DNA from: DASYLJ01 sp964432595
GTDB taxonomy: Bacteria > Desulfobacterota > Binatia > DP-6
Reading direction: 5' to 3'
Assembly (NCBI GenBank): GCA_964432595.1
Contig: CAYSOF010000022.1
Location: 55,807 to 119,806 of the forward strand
DNA length: 64,000 nt
A model generated the notes under the pieces. That model did not search any database. It worked only from the letters and a program-made list of their open reading frames with translations, and was not told where the DNA came from. A program made the translations under genes and the position numbers. This document shows, in pieces, positions 55,608 to 63,628 of the stretch (position 1 is the first letter of the stretch; each line of letters starts with the position of its first letter).

Positions 55608-56210
55608 ATGCCGACGTCCCGCCTCCTGTCCGTCCTCCTGCTGGCCGCCACGCCCGCGATGGCGCTCCCGCCACCCGACGCCGCGCCGAACCAGACGGTC
55701 TACACGCAGACGGTCGAGCGCACGGTGGACGGGAAGAAGTCGACGGAGCAGGAGACCACCACCATCCGCGTCGCCGACAAGCGCAGCCGCTGGGACCGCA
55801 AGAACGCCAAGCAGACGATCGTCTTCGACCATCCGGCCGGCGCCATCTTCACCTGGGGCGGCACGCTGCCGGCCAACGTGGCGCTGAAGAGCCCGTTGCC
55901 ACCGGCGCTGGCCGCCTGGGACCTCGGCTACGCGCGCATCGCCGCCGACAGCACGCCACCCGTCGAGAAGGGCACCGCGACGATCGCCGGCCAGCAGTGC
56001 ACGCAGCTGCAGTTCACGTCGAAGCGCTACGGCGAGCCGCAGCTGTGCGTGACCGACAAGGGCATCGTCGCGCGCTTCCACCTCACCGACACGGCCACCG
56101 GCAACGTCACGACGTTCGAGGCGAAGACGATCACGCCGGGCGCGCAACCGGCGTCGACGTTCGAGGTCCCCGCCGATCTCAGCGTGGAGGACATGACGCC
56201 GATGTCGTGA
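55608..56210 (+). CDS. Exported beta-rich protein, DUF4412-like, function unknown
   Basis: A 200-residue protein from the ATG at 55608 with a signal peptide of about 20 residues ending AMA. After a Pro-rich start the chain is mostly beta strands with regular Lys/Thr patterns (TQTVERTVDGKKSTEQETTTIRVA). It ends in a Cys pair (QQCTQLQF, PQLCV) and FEVPADLS. This resembles the lipoprotein-carrier-like/DUF4412 fold seen in periplasmic stress proteins. No partner gene is obvious. Confidence 0.6.
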   Translation: MPTSRLLSVLLLAATPAMALPPPDAAPNQTVYTQTVERTVDGKKSTEQETTTIRVADKRSRWDRKNAKQTIVFDHPAGAIFTWGGTLPANVALKSPLPPALAAWDLGYARIAADSTPPVEKGTATIAGQQCTQLQFTSKRYGEPQLCVTDKGIVARFHLTDTATGNVTTFEAKTITPGAQPASTFEVPADLSVEDMTPMS

Positions 56211-56288
56211 GCGTGTTTGACACCTGAGCCCCCGGCTCGGAGGCTGGTCGGGTGCGCCGTCGACCGCGACGGCGAAAGGGAGGACGGG

Positions 56289-57647
56289 ATGCGGAGGTCC
56301 GGGTTCGGGGTCGGGGTCGTGGTGTTGGCGGTGGGTGTGCTCGCGGCGCGGGCGCAGGGCGTGACGGTGGTGAGCGAGATCGGGGCGAGCGCGACGGTGA
56401 CCGTCGACGCGACGCAACCGTGGAAGTTCAGCCCGAACCTGCTGATGGTCTGCGACCCGTATTCGGCGCTGCTGCGCTTTCCGCTGCCCGGTCTCGGCCC
56501 GGACACGAACGTCGCCTCCGCGCAGCTCGTCCTGCACGTCGGCCGCGTCCCGAACGCCCTCCCGGGCTGGGGCGTACATCGCGTGCTCTCGCCGTGGGCG
56601 CCCGACGCGCTGCCGCCGATCCCGGCCATCGACGGGAACGCGGCGGCAGAGGGCGTGTACGACGCGGTCACCCAGACCATCAGCTGGGACCTGACCGACC
56701 TCGTGCAGTTCTGGGCGACGGATCCCGCCACGAACACCGGCATCGCCATCCAGGCCAGCGGCGGCAAGACGTGCCGCCCCGATCGCCTGCGATTCCGCCG
56801 CACGAGCAAGGCCCACAAGCTGCGCGGCGGCATCCTCGGTCCGGTGACGTCGTTCGGCAGCGCGTCGGGCGAGCTGCCGCCGCCGCAGCTGCTCGTCGTC
56901 TACGAGACGACCTCGGCGGGACCCGCCGGGCCCACGGGCGCCACCGGTCCAGCGGGACCCACGGGCGCGACCGGCATCACCGGCGCAACGGGCGCGATCG
57001 GCGCGACGGGCGACACCGGTCCGACGGGCGCGACCGGACCGACCGGCGACACCGGAGCGACGGGCGCGACCGGGCCGACGGGCGACACCGGCGCGACCGG
57101 TGCAACCGGACCGACCGGCGACACCGGCGCCACGGGCGCGACGGGGCCGACGGGCCCCACCGGGCCGACGGGGCCGACCGGCGACACGGGCGCAACTGGT
57201 GCCACCGGTGCGACGGGGACGACCGGAACGACCGGCGCCACGGGCCCGACGGGTCCGTCGCAGCAGGTCCTCTCCGGCGGCAGCACGCTGGCGCTCACCA
57301 TCGGCGACACGCCGGTGTATCTGGCGCCGTTCGGTCTGAGCTACAGCCTCGTCGACCTCGACCGCTCGGAGCTGCCGCTGGCGGCCGGCGTGCTGTCCGG
57401 GCTGCAGGGCTTCGTCCGCGACGACGACTTCCCGCGCGACGCCGGCACCGTCACGTTCACCGTCTACGTGAACCGGAATCCGACGGCGCTCACGTGCACG
57501 ATCTCGAACGATCCGAACGTCCACGACTGCGCGGACACCACGAACCTCGTGCCGATCGACGAGGGCGACCTCGTCCAGGTGGAGATGGTGCACGACGGCA
57601 TCCTCGAGACGTTCTACGTGAAGTTCCGCCTCCTGCTGAACCAGTGA
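56289..57647 (+). CDS. Exported collagen-like (Gly-X-Thr) triple-helix protein
   Basis: A 452-residue protein; GGAGG 5 bases upstream and a signal peptide of about 22 residues (ARAQ). Residues 25-205 look like a DNRLRE-type beta sandwich (LLRFPLPGL, AQLVLHV, ISWDLTDLVQFW, GIAIQAS). Residues 211-324 are 38 uninterrupted Gly-X-Y triplets, nearly all ending in Thr (GPT, GAT, GDT), like Bacillus BclA spore-surface collagen. Residues 325-452 form a C-terminal beta domain that could act as trimerisation head. A trimeric surface filament is likely; Thr-rich Y positions suggest O-glycosylation. Confidence 0.82.
   Translation: MRRSGFGVGVVVLAVGVLAARAQGVTVVSEIGASATVTVDATQPWKFSPNLLMVCDPYSALLRFPLPGLGPDTNVASAQLVLHVGRVPNALPGWGVHRVLSPWAPDALPPIPAIDGNAAAEGVYDAVTQTISWDLTDLVQFWATDPATNTGIAIQASGGKTCRPDRLRFRRTSKAHKLRGGILGPVTSFGSASGELPPPQLLVVYETTSAGPAGPTGATGPAGPTGATGITGATGAIGATGDTGPTGATGPTGDTGATGATGPTGDTGATGATGPTGDTGATGATGPTGPTGPTGPTGDTGATGATGATGTTGTTGATGPTGPSQQVLSGGSTLALTIGDTPVYLAPFGLSYSLVDLDRSELPLAAGVLSGLQGFVRDDDFPRDAGTVTFTVYVNRNPTALTCTISNDPNVHDCADTTNLVPIDEGDLVQVEMVHDGILETFYVKFRLLLNQ
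56919..57260 (+). repeat. Collagen-type 9-bp codon repeat (38 Gly-X-Y triplets)
   Basis: Repeats of GGC-NNN-ACG-type triplets, with longer copies of a GDTGATGATGPT-encoding 36-bp block in tandem near 57045-57150. The DNA could expand or contract by slippage, changing filament length. Confidence 0.85.
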
Positions 57648-57653
57648 CGAGCG

Positions 57654-57688
57654 GGCGGCGTCCCGGGCGACGAGCCCGGGACGCCGCC
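57654..57688. terminator. Bidirectional GC hairpin terminator
   Basis: GGCGGCGTCCCGGGC, GACGA loop, GCCCGGGACGCCGCC: a perfect 15-bp stem, 7 bases after the collagen-like stop codon and 4 bases before the end of the convergent DJ-1-like gene. Confidence 0.75.
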
Positions 57689-57691
57689 GTC

Positions 57692-58312
57692 TCACACCAG
57701 CCCGTGGACCTTGGCGAACGGGTCCCAGCTCGCGTCGCGATGCCACTCGTACTCGGTGCCGGTGGCGATCGCCTCGCTCGCCTGCGGCCCGATCAGCTTC
57801 GCGATGACGGCGAGCGCCATGTCCATGCCGGCGGACACGCCGGACGACGTGACGAACTTCCCGTCCTCGACCCAGCGCGCCTCGCGCACCCACTGCACCT
57901 GCGGCCACCGCGACTCGAGCGACGTGAACATCATCTTGTTCGTCGTCGCGCGCCGTCCGTCGAGCAGCCCCGCCTCCGCGAGCAGCTCGGTTCCCGTGCA
58001 CACGCTCATCGTCAGCTCCGCCGACGCGGAGCAGGCACGCAGCCACGCGAGCAACGCCGCGTCGCCGATCGCGTCGCGCGTTCCCATGCCGCCGGGCACC
58101 ATGACGAGGTCGAGCGGCGGACAGTCGGCGATGCCGTGATCGGCGACCACGCGCACGCCCTGCGCGCTCGGCACCGGGCCCGCCTCGCGCGCCACGGTCT
58201 TCACGTTCAGCATCCCCGTCAGGTTCCCGAACATCTCGACGGGCCCGAACACGTCGAGCGTCTCGAAGCCCGGAAACAGCACCACGCCCAGGGTCCGCGG
58301 TCGATCGGTCAT
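57692..58312 (-). CDS. DJ-1/PfpI family protein
   Basis: A 206-residue cytoplasmic protein; AGGAGG 9 bases before the ATG at 58312. The DJ-1/PfpI fold is clear: LGVVLFPGFETLDVFGPVEMF, a MVPGGMG turn, and SVCTGTELLAEAGLLDG with the nucleophile Cys105. This sequence pattern is close to isonitrile hydratase (InhA) and to the N-terminal domain of GlxA-type regulators, but no DNA-binding domain follows. It could be a small hydratase or a chaperone-type protein. Confidence 0.85.
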   Translation of the reverse strand: MTDRPRTLGVVLFPGFETLDVFGPVEMFGNLTGMLNVKTVAREAGPVPSAQGVRVVADHGIADCPPLDLVMVPGGMGTRDAIGDAALLAWLRACSASAELTMSVCTGTELLAEAGLLDGRRATTNKMMFTSLESRWPQVQWVREARWVEDGKFVTSSGVSAGMDMALAVIAKLIGPQASEAIATGTEYEWHRDASWDPFAKVHGLV

Positions 58313-58393
58313 GGTCGTCGTCCTCCTGACGACGACCCTAGGGCCGGAGCCCGATGGCGGCAACGCCAAAGGGCCCACGCATCCGGACAGCCG

Positions 58394-59206
58394 TCAGCGC
58401 TTCGGCGAGAGCTGGCGCCAGAACGGCACCCACGCGGTCAGGATGCGCTCGAGGGTGCCGTCGCGCCGGAGATTCTGGAGCGCGGCGTTGGTGGCCGACA
58501 GCAGCTCCGGATCGTCGCGCCGCAGCGCCCACGCGAGCGGCTCCTGATTGAGCGGCTGCGTCAGCACGCCGAGGTCGGCGTCGTACTTCGAGACGAACCA
58601 TGCCGCGATCGGGGCGTCGGTGATGACCAGGTCGACGCGGTTCTCGCGCAGCTCCTGCATCGCCGCCGCCGCGGCGGGATAGACGATGATCTGCGACGCC
58701 TGCATGTGCTCGCGGGCGAACTTCTCGCCGGTCGTCGTGTCGACGACCCCGACGACCACGCTCGCCTCCTTCACCACGGTCGTGGTCTTGTACCGCGACA
58801 TCTCGCCGCGACGCATGACCGCCACGAGCCCGGACTGCAGGTAGGGCTCGGTGAACGCCAGCCGCAGCTCCCGCGCGCGCGTGACGGTCAGGCCGGCCAT
58901 GATGATGTCGATGCGGTCGTTCTCCAGCGCGGGGATCAGCTCGCTGAACTGCAGATCGACGAACTCGAGCGGCCGCTGCAGCTGCTCGGCCAAGACCCGG
59001 GCGAAGTCGACCTCCATGCCGTAGAGCTCGTCGCCCTTCCGCGCCGCGTACGGCGGCGAGTCCGAGGTGACGCCGACGACCAGCGGCGGCGCACCGGCCG
59101 GCCGCATCGGCGTGCCCCGCGGCGCGGGCGTCGACGTCGACGCGCAACCGATCAGCGTGACGGCCGCGAGCCCGAGGGTGAGAGCGGTCAACGTTGGTCC
59201 TCGCAT
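58394..59206 (-). CDS. Solute-binding lipoprotein, SBP family 3
   Basis: A 270-residue protein; the ATG at 59206 is used, and an ATG at 59224 is also possible. The signal ends in the lipobox LIGC. The periplasmic-binding fold 3 is seen in LVVGVTSDSPPYAARKGDELYGMEVDFA, LIPALENDRIDIIMAGLTVTRARE, and VDLVITDAPIAAW. Such proteins bind amino acids or similar small molecules; some bind as lytic-transglycosylase or sensor domains. No permease or ATPase gene adjoins it, so it may use an unlinked transporter. It follows the AsmA-like gene by 49 bases. Confidence 0.83.
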   Translation of the reverse strand: MRGPTLTALTLGLAAVTLIGCASTSTPAPRGTPMRPAGAPPLVVGVTSDSPPYAARKGDELYGMEVDFARVLAEQLQRPLEFVDLQFSELIPALENDRIDIIMAGLTVTRARELRLAFTEPYLQSGLVAVMRRGEMSRYKTTTVVKEASVVVGVVDTTTGEKFAREHMQASQIIVYPAAAAAMQELRENRVDLVITDAPIAAWFVSKYDADLGVLTQPLNQEPLAWALRRDDPELLSATNAALQNLRRDGTLERILTAWVPFWRQLSPKR

Positions 59207-59255
59207 GCGCGCGGTGCCTATCATGCGACCGGCGGTGAGGTCACGCGCCGGGCGC

Positions 59256-62045
59256 TCAGCGGGTGAGCCGTCGCACCAGGTCGCGCAGGACGCCGGGCGC
59301 CAGCGACGAGACGTTCGCCGTCACCCTCGGGTCGCCCATCGGGCCGCGGGCGGTGAAGTCGAAGACCTGGATGCCCGACTTGTCGCCGCCCGTGAGCAGG
59401 CGGCCGAGCACCGGGATCTTCCCTGCGGCCGTGTTGAGCCCGTAGTACGCCGGCACGAGCGTCCCCGTCATGTCGACGGTCTTCGCGCCGCGGTCGACCG
59501 TGCCGCGCATGGTGAACGCCAGCGACGGCCCGTCGGCGACGCCGTTGCTCAAGGTGAGGATCGTCCCGCGCTGCGAGAGATCGCAGGCCATGCGGTCGAA
59601 GTGCAGCCCGCCGCCGCTGAGCGACGAGACGATGCCCGAGAGCGACACGAGCTGCGCCACCCGCGTCACGATCGGCTGCCGCGTCAGCGTGAACTGCTTC
59701 ACCTCGATGGCGGCGTCGAACGGCGGGCCGGCGGCCGCCAGGTCGACCGTGCCCGTCGCCGTGAGCCGTCCCCCTTCGGCGTCGCCCGTCGACCCCATGC
59801 CACGGAAGAACGCACCCGCATCGTCGCACGTGAACGTGAAGCGGTTGCGCTTGCCGTCGGGGCGGAGCGCCAGCGTGAACGTGTGCGCCGTCTCGCCGGG
59901 TGCGGCCGGGGCGACGTTCGCGGTCATGTCCGCCGTGAGCCATCGCGTGCCGTCGTCCGAGCGCGTCGCACGGCCCTCGACGCGCGATCCGCCCGCGCGC
60001 AGGCTGAGCCGCGAGACGTCCACCGGCACGCCGTTCTCGAGCCCCACCGCGGCGCTGACCTGGCCCGGATGGCCGGCCGGCTTGCGCAGGTCGAGCAGGA
60101 TCAGGTCGACGGCGGCGGCGGCGAGGTCGCCGTCGACCGTCGCCGACGCCGATCCCGTTCGCGGCTCGACGTAGCCCGCCTTCAGCGCGACCGGCCCCTG
60201 CACGATGCCGTACAGGTCGACGCCGAGCGCCTTCCATCCCGCGTCGTCGACGCGCGCCTGGACGTCGATGCGCCGGCGGGTCGCCGCCGTACCGGTCTGA
60301 TCCTCCTGCCAGGCGATCGTCGCCGGCACGCCGGCGAGCTGGATCGGGCCGCGGATCGCGAGCGTCGTGTCGTCACGCGTGATCGACACGTTGGCGCCCG
60401 AGAGCGGCAGGCCGCGCAGCACCCGCGGCGCGGCGCCGTCGCGCACGTCCGCCGTCACCTTCACCGCGAGCGCGCGCGCGGTGACGCGGCCGGTGAGCGG
60501 CACGCCGAGCGTGACCGTGCCGTTCACGGTGCCCTTCGCGTCGGCCGGCGCGATGCCGATGGTGCGGGCGAGCTCGACCGGCGGCTTGTCCAGCACGGCC
60601 AGCGTGGCGCCGACGGGTCCGCGGACCGTCGCGCTGATCGGCACGCGCGGCGGCGTGGCGTCGCCGAGCGGCACGTCGACGGTGGCGCGCACGACCTCGA
60701 CCCCGCCGACGGTGCCGCGCGCCACGCGGAATGCGAGCCTGTCCATGCCGAACGTCATCGTGCCGCCGACGGCCGTGGCCGGCGTCATGGTGTCGACGTA
60801 GCGCACGGTGAGACCGTCGAACGACGCGGAGCCCGTCGCCGACGACGGCGCGAAGGTCGCCGGGTCGCCGTTCTGGACGGTGCCGCTCAGGCGCGCCTCC
60901 ACGTCGCGGACCTGCCCCGCGGTGACGTTGGCGAGCACCCAGCGCCGCGCGCCGTCCGCCGCCCCCGCCGGCCACCACCGCGGCAGCTTCGCGACGGCGA
61001 GCTGCGACACCTTCGCCTCGGCCTCGACCGCGCCGTTCGCCACCTTCGCGCGGGTTCCGATCGTCACGCCGTCGATCTCGGCGACGACGTCGTCGACGGT
61101 CAGGACGCCGCCGGCGACGTCCATGTCCATCGTGCCGGCGAGCCGCGCGACCGGAAGCGGCGTGCCGGCCACGTCGATCGTCCCGGCACCGCCGGAGAGC
61201 CTCGCGCCGGCGTGCTGCAGGCGCAGCGTGGCGTCGTAGGTGAGGTCGACCATACCGCTCAACGGCAGCGCAATGCGCGCCGCCGCGGGCGGCGCGCCGT
61301 CGATGCGCGCCGGCACGAGATCGCGGACGTCGATGCTCAGGCGGACCCGGCCCGGATCGGGCGCGTACCGCATCGTCACCGCGACCGGCACGTCGCCACC
61401 GGGCAACGCGACGATCCCGCGCGCATCGCCGGCCACCCCGCCGTCCTCGGGACGCAGGCTCACGTCGAGCCGCGGCAGGCGCCACGTGCGGCCGGACACG
61501 AGGTCGACGAGCTCGATCTCGCCCTCCTCGACGCCGATGCCCCGCAGCTGCAGGCTCGCCGAACCGCCGTCGCGCTGGCCGAATACGGCGTCGGCGAGCT
61601 GTTGCAGCGTCAGGTCGTCACCGACGGGCGCCGGCCCGTCGCCGAGGCCGAGGTCGACGGTCCCGTTCTCCTGCCGCACGAGCCGCACGTCGGGACCGAG
61701 CAGCGTCACGCGGCGGATGGCGATCCGTCCGACCAGCAGCGGACGCGCCCCGAGACGCAGGATCAGCGCGGGCACGGCGCCGACGCGCATCCCGGTGGCA
61801 TTCGCGGTGACCACCACGTCGCGCAGGCGCAGCACCACGTCGCGCGTCTTGCGCTCCCATTCGAGCGTGGTGCCTCCGACCGTGACCGCCACCGGCCCGC
61901 CCGGCCGTGACAGCGCCGCCTCGAGCCGCGGCGTCAGCACGTCGAGGTCGATCGGCCCCTCCGACAGCCGCCACGCGAACACCGCGGCCAGCACCACGAC
62001 GACCAGCGCGATCAGCCCGAGGAAGCGGCGGACGAGGCGCAGCAT
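59256..62045 (-). CDS. AsmA/YhdP-like envelope protein (DUF3971 type)
   Basis: A 929-residue protein. One N-terminal membrane helix (about 8-25) anchors it; the rest is nearly all beta strands with repeated 'GVDV..D..V..IDGV.I' patterns and conserved blocks such as RWVLANVTAGQVRDVEARLSG and, near the C-terminus, IVTRVAQLVSLSGIVSSLSGGGLHFDRMACDL and PVLGRLLTGGDKSGIQVFDF. These are marks of the AsmA/YhdP superfamily, long periplasm-spanning bridges for glycerophospholipid transport. It starts 15 bases after the PqiC-like gene and belongs to the same operon as MlaD and MlaF-like genes, which fits a role in lipid traffic. Confidence 0.85.
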   Translation of the reverse strand: MLRLVRRFLGLIALVVVVLAAVFAWRLSEGPIDLDVLTPRLEAALSRPGGPVAVTVGGTTLEWERKTRDVVLRLRDVVVTANATGMRVGAVPALILRLGARPLLVGRIAIRRVTLLGPDVRLVRQENGTVDLGLGDGPAPVGDDLTLQQLADAVFGQRDGGSASLQLRGIGVEEGEIELVDLVSGRTWRLPRLDVSLRPEDGGVAGDARGIVALPGGDVPVAVTMRYAPDPGRVRLSIDVRDLVPARIDGAPPAAARIALPLSGMVDLTYDATLRLQHAGARLSGGAGTIDVAGTPLPVARLAGTMDMDVAGGVLTVDDVVAEIDGVTIGTRAKVANGAVEAEAKVSQLAVAKLPRWWPAGAADGARRWVLANVTAGQVRDVEARLSGTVQNGDPATFAPSSATGSASFDGLTVRYVDTMTPATAVGGTMTFGMDRLAFRVARGTVGGVEVVRATVDVPLGDATPPRVPISATVRGPVGATLAVLDKPPVELARTIGIAPADAKGTVNGTVTLGVPLTGRVTARALAVKVTADVRDGAAPRVLRGLPLSGANVSITRDDTTLAIRGPIQLAGVPATIAWQEDQTGTAATRRRIDVQARVDDAGWKALGVDLYGIVQGPVALKAGYVEPRTGSASATVDGDLAAAAVDLILLDLRKPAGHPGQVSAAVGLENGVPVDVSRLSLRAGGSRVEGRATRSDDGTRWLTADMTANVAPAAPGETAHTFTLALRPDGKRNRFTFTCDDAGAFFRGMGSTGDAEGGRLTATGTVDLAAAGPPFDAAIEVKQFTLTRQPIVTRVAQLVSLSGIVSSLSGGGLHFDRMACDLSQRGTILTLSNGVADGPSLAFTMRGTVDRGAKTVDMTGTLVPAYYGLNTAAGKIPVLGRLLTGGDKSGIQVFDFTARGPMGDPRVTANVSSLAPGVLRDLVRRLTR

Positions 62046-62060
62046 GCCCCGTCGGGTCGC

Positions 62061-62687
62061 TCAGCGCTGGGCGCGCGAACGCGCGCCGCGGTTCGGCGGG
62101 TCGAGACGGGCGAGCGCGGCCGCGATCTGCTGCGCGAGGTCGCGCAGCGTGGTGCTGAGCGCTCGCGTGGCGGTCGCGGCATCGGCGCCGCCGCCCGTCT
62201 CGCGGATGACCTCGTCGCGCGTCATGCGGTACGTGCCCGTGTGCAGATCGCGGATCGCCCAGCGGACGACGAGCTCCGCGTTGCCGCCGGCGTCGGTCTC
62301 GAACCGGCGGACGTCGAGCACCACCTGGAAGTCGACGCGCGTCGGCGCCGCCCACGGGAAGCGCAGCACCAGCCCGCCCGGCACCAGCGGCACGAGGTTC
62401 TCCTGCACGACACGCTCGATGCCGCCGCGCAGCGGCTCGGCCCAGCGCTCGATCGGCGAGTAGCGCAGCTCGTCGGGCGAGATGCGGGTCACGATCTCGT
62501 TGCGGTCGAGGTAGCCGGGCAGGCTGATCGGGCCGACGCCCACGACGAGGTCGCCGCGCATCGTCGGCGACGCCTCGCCGGGCATCGTCGCCGTCAGCAC
62601 GAAGAAGCGCGACGGATCGGGCTCGGGACTGAGCAGCGAGCAGCCGCTTCCGAGCCCGAGCAGCACGACGGCGAGCCACGTCCGCAT
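62061..62687 (-). CDS. PqiC-like ABC-transport auxiliary lipoprotein
   Basis: A 208-residue lipoprotein. ATGs at 62693 and 62687 are both possible; GGAGG is 7 bases before the one at 62687 but only 1 base before the one at 62693, so 62687 is chosen. The lipobox is GSGC. The PqiC domain shows FFVLTAT, VVGVGPISLPGYLDRNEIVTRI, SPIERWAEPL and a C-terminal helix ALARLDP. PqiC-type proteins work with MCE systems at the outer membrane. The gene overlaps the stop codon of the MlaD gene (ATGA). Confidence 0.85.
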   Translation of the reverse strand: MRTWLAVVLLGLGSGCSLLSPEPDPSRFFVLTATMPGEASPTMRGDLVVGVGPISLPGYLDRNEIVTRISPDELRYSPIERWAEPLRGGIERVVQENLVPLVPGGLVLRFPWAAPTRVDFQVVLDVRRFETDAGGNAELVVRWAIRDLHTGTYRMTRDEVIRETGGGADAATATRALSTTLRDLAQQIAAALARLDPPNRGARSRAQR

Positions 62688-62689
62688 CG

Positions 62690-63628
62690 TCATTCCTCCG
62701 ACGTCCGCCCGCGCAGCAGCGCGCCGGGATTGCGCTCGAGGTAGTCGGCGAGGAGCCGGATCGAGCGCGCCGCCTCCGCGATCTCGTGCAGCATGACCGA
62801 CAGGCGCGCGTCGGGCTGGACGACCCACTGCACGCCCTGCAACGTGGTGTCGAGCTGGTTCAGCGCGCGCGACGCGGCATCGGCCGTCTGGTTCACGCTC
62901 TGCGACAGCGGGCCCATCTTGCCGTCGATGTTCGCCGCGAGCTTCTTGATGTTCTCGAGCGATTCGTTCAGGCCGTCGATGGTGTCGGGCAGCTTCGCGA
63001 CGGCACCCTTCAGCGGATCGCCGTTCACGAGCTGATCGATGCCGTCGACGGTGCGCTTCAGCGCCGAGATCAGGCCGTCGATGTCGGCCTTCTCGAGGCT
63101 GGCGAGCACCTTCACCATGGCCGACTGCGCCTGCTCGAGCACCGTCGGGATGGTGGGGATCTCCGGGTACTTGAAGCCCTCGGGCGCGAAGAACTCGATC
63201 CGCGTGTCGGGGTGGATGTCGAGCTGGACGAAGAGCAGCCCGGTGAGAAGGCTCTGCGGCTGCAGCTGCGCGCGCAGGCCCTGGTCGATGAGCCAGCGCA
63301 GCCGGTCCGGGTTCGACGGGTTCTCGACGACGTTCTCGGCGATCAGGCGCGCGTTGTCGACCTCGACGATGACCGGGATGCGCACGTCCGACGGACGGAA
63401 CTCGCCGAGGTTGATGCGGATCTCGCTCACCTCGCCGATCTGCACGCCCTTGAACTTCACCGGAGCGCCCGTCGCGAGCCCGTCGACCGAGCCCGAGAAG
63501 TACATCACGAACTTCGAGACGTCCTTGAAGAGCTGGCCGGAGCCGAGGACCACGACGCCGAGCACGGCGAGCGCGATGGCGCCGACGACGAACGCGCCGA
63601 TCAGCGCCGGATTCGCCTTCTTACCCAT
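62690..63628 (-). CDS. mlaD: MCE-domain protein, MlaD-like substrate-binding subunit
   Basis: A 312-residue protein; GGGAGGGAG upstream of the ATG at 63628. One membrane helix (about 10-28), then an MCE domain (about 38-115: FSGSVDGLATGAPVKFKGVQIGEV) and a long helical tail (about 185-300) with heptad-like hydrophobics (LKRTVDGIDQLV, LNESLENIKKLA, DAASRALNQLDTTLQ). This is longer than E. coli MlaD (about 183) and closer to PqiB/LetB-like single-MCE proteins with coiled-coil ends. It overlaps the MlaF-like gene by 8 bases. Confidence 0.87.
   Translation of the reverse strand: MGKKANPALIGAFVVGAIALAVLGVVVLGSGQLFKDVSKFVMYFSGSVDGLATGAPVKFKGVQIGEVSEIRINLGEFRPSDVRIPVIVEVDNARLIAENVVENPSNPDRLRWLIDQGLRAQLQPQSLLTGLLFVQLDIHPDTRIEFFAPEGFKYPEIPTIPTVLEQAQSAMVKVLASLEKADIDGLISALKRTVDGIDQLVNGDPLKGAVAKLPDTIDGLNESLENIKKLAANIDGKMGPLSQSVNQTADAASRALNQLDTTLQGVQWVVQPDARLSVMLHEIAEAARSIRLLADYLERNPGALLRGRTSEE

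Noticed and set aside
56900..57310. A repeated Val-Ala-Pro-Val protein on the minus strand
   Set aside because: It is the antisense translation of the Gly-X-Thr collagen repeat; the periodicity comes from the sense strand.
54486..58046. A 1186-codon minus-strand frame that includes the phospholipase D-like protein
   Set aside because: Only the last 329 residues (from the ATG at 55475) have motifs; the upstream part is the shadow of the collagen-like and DUF4412-like genes.
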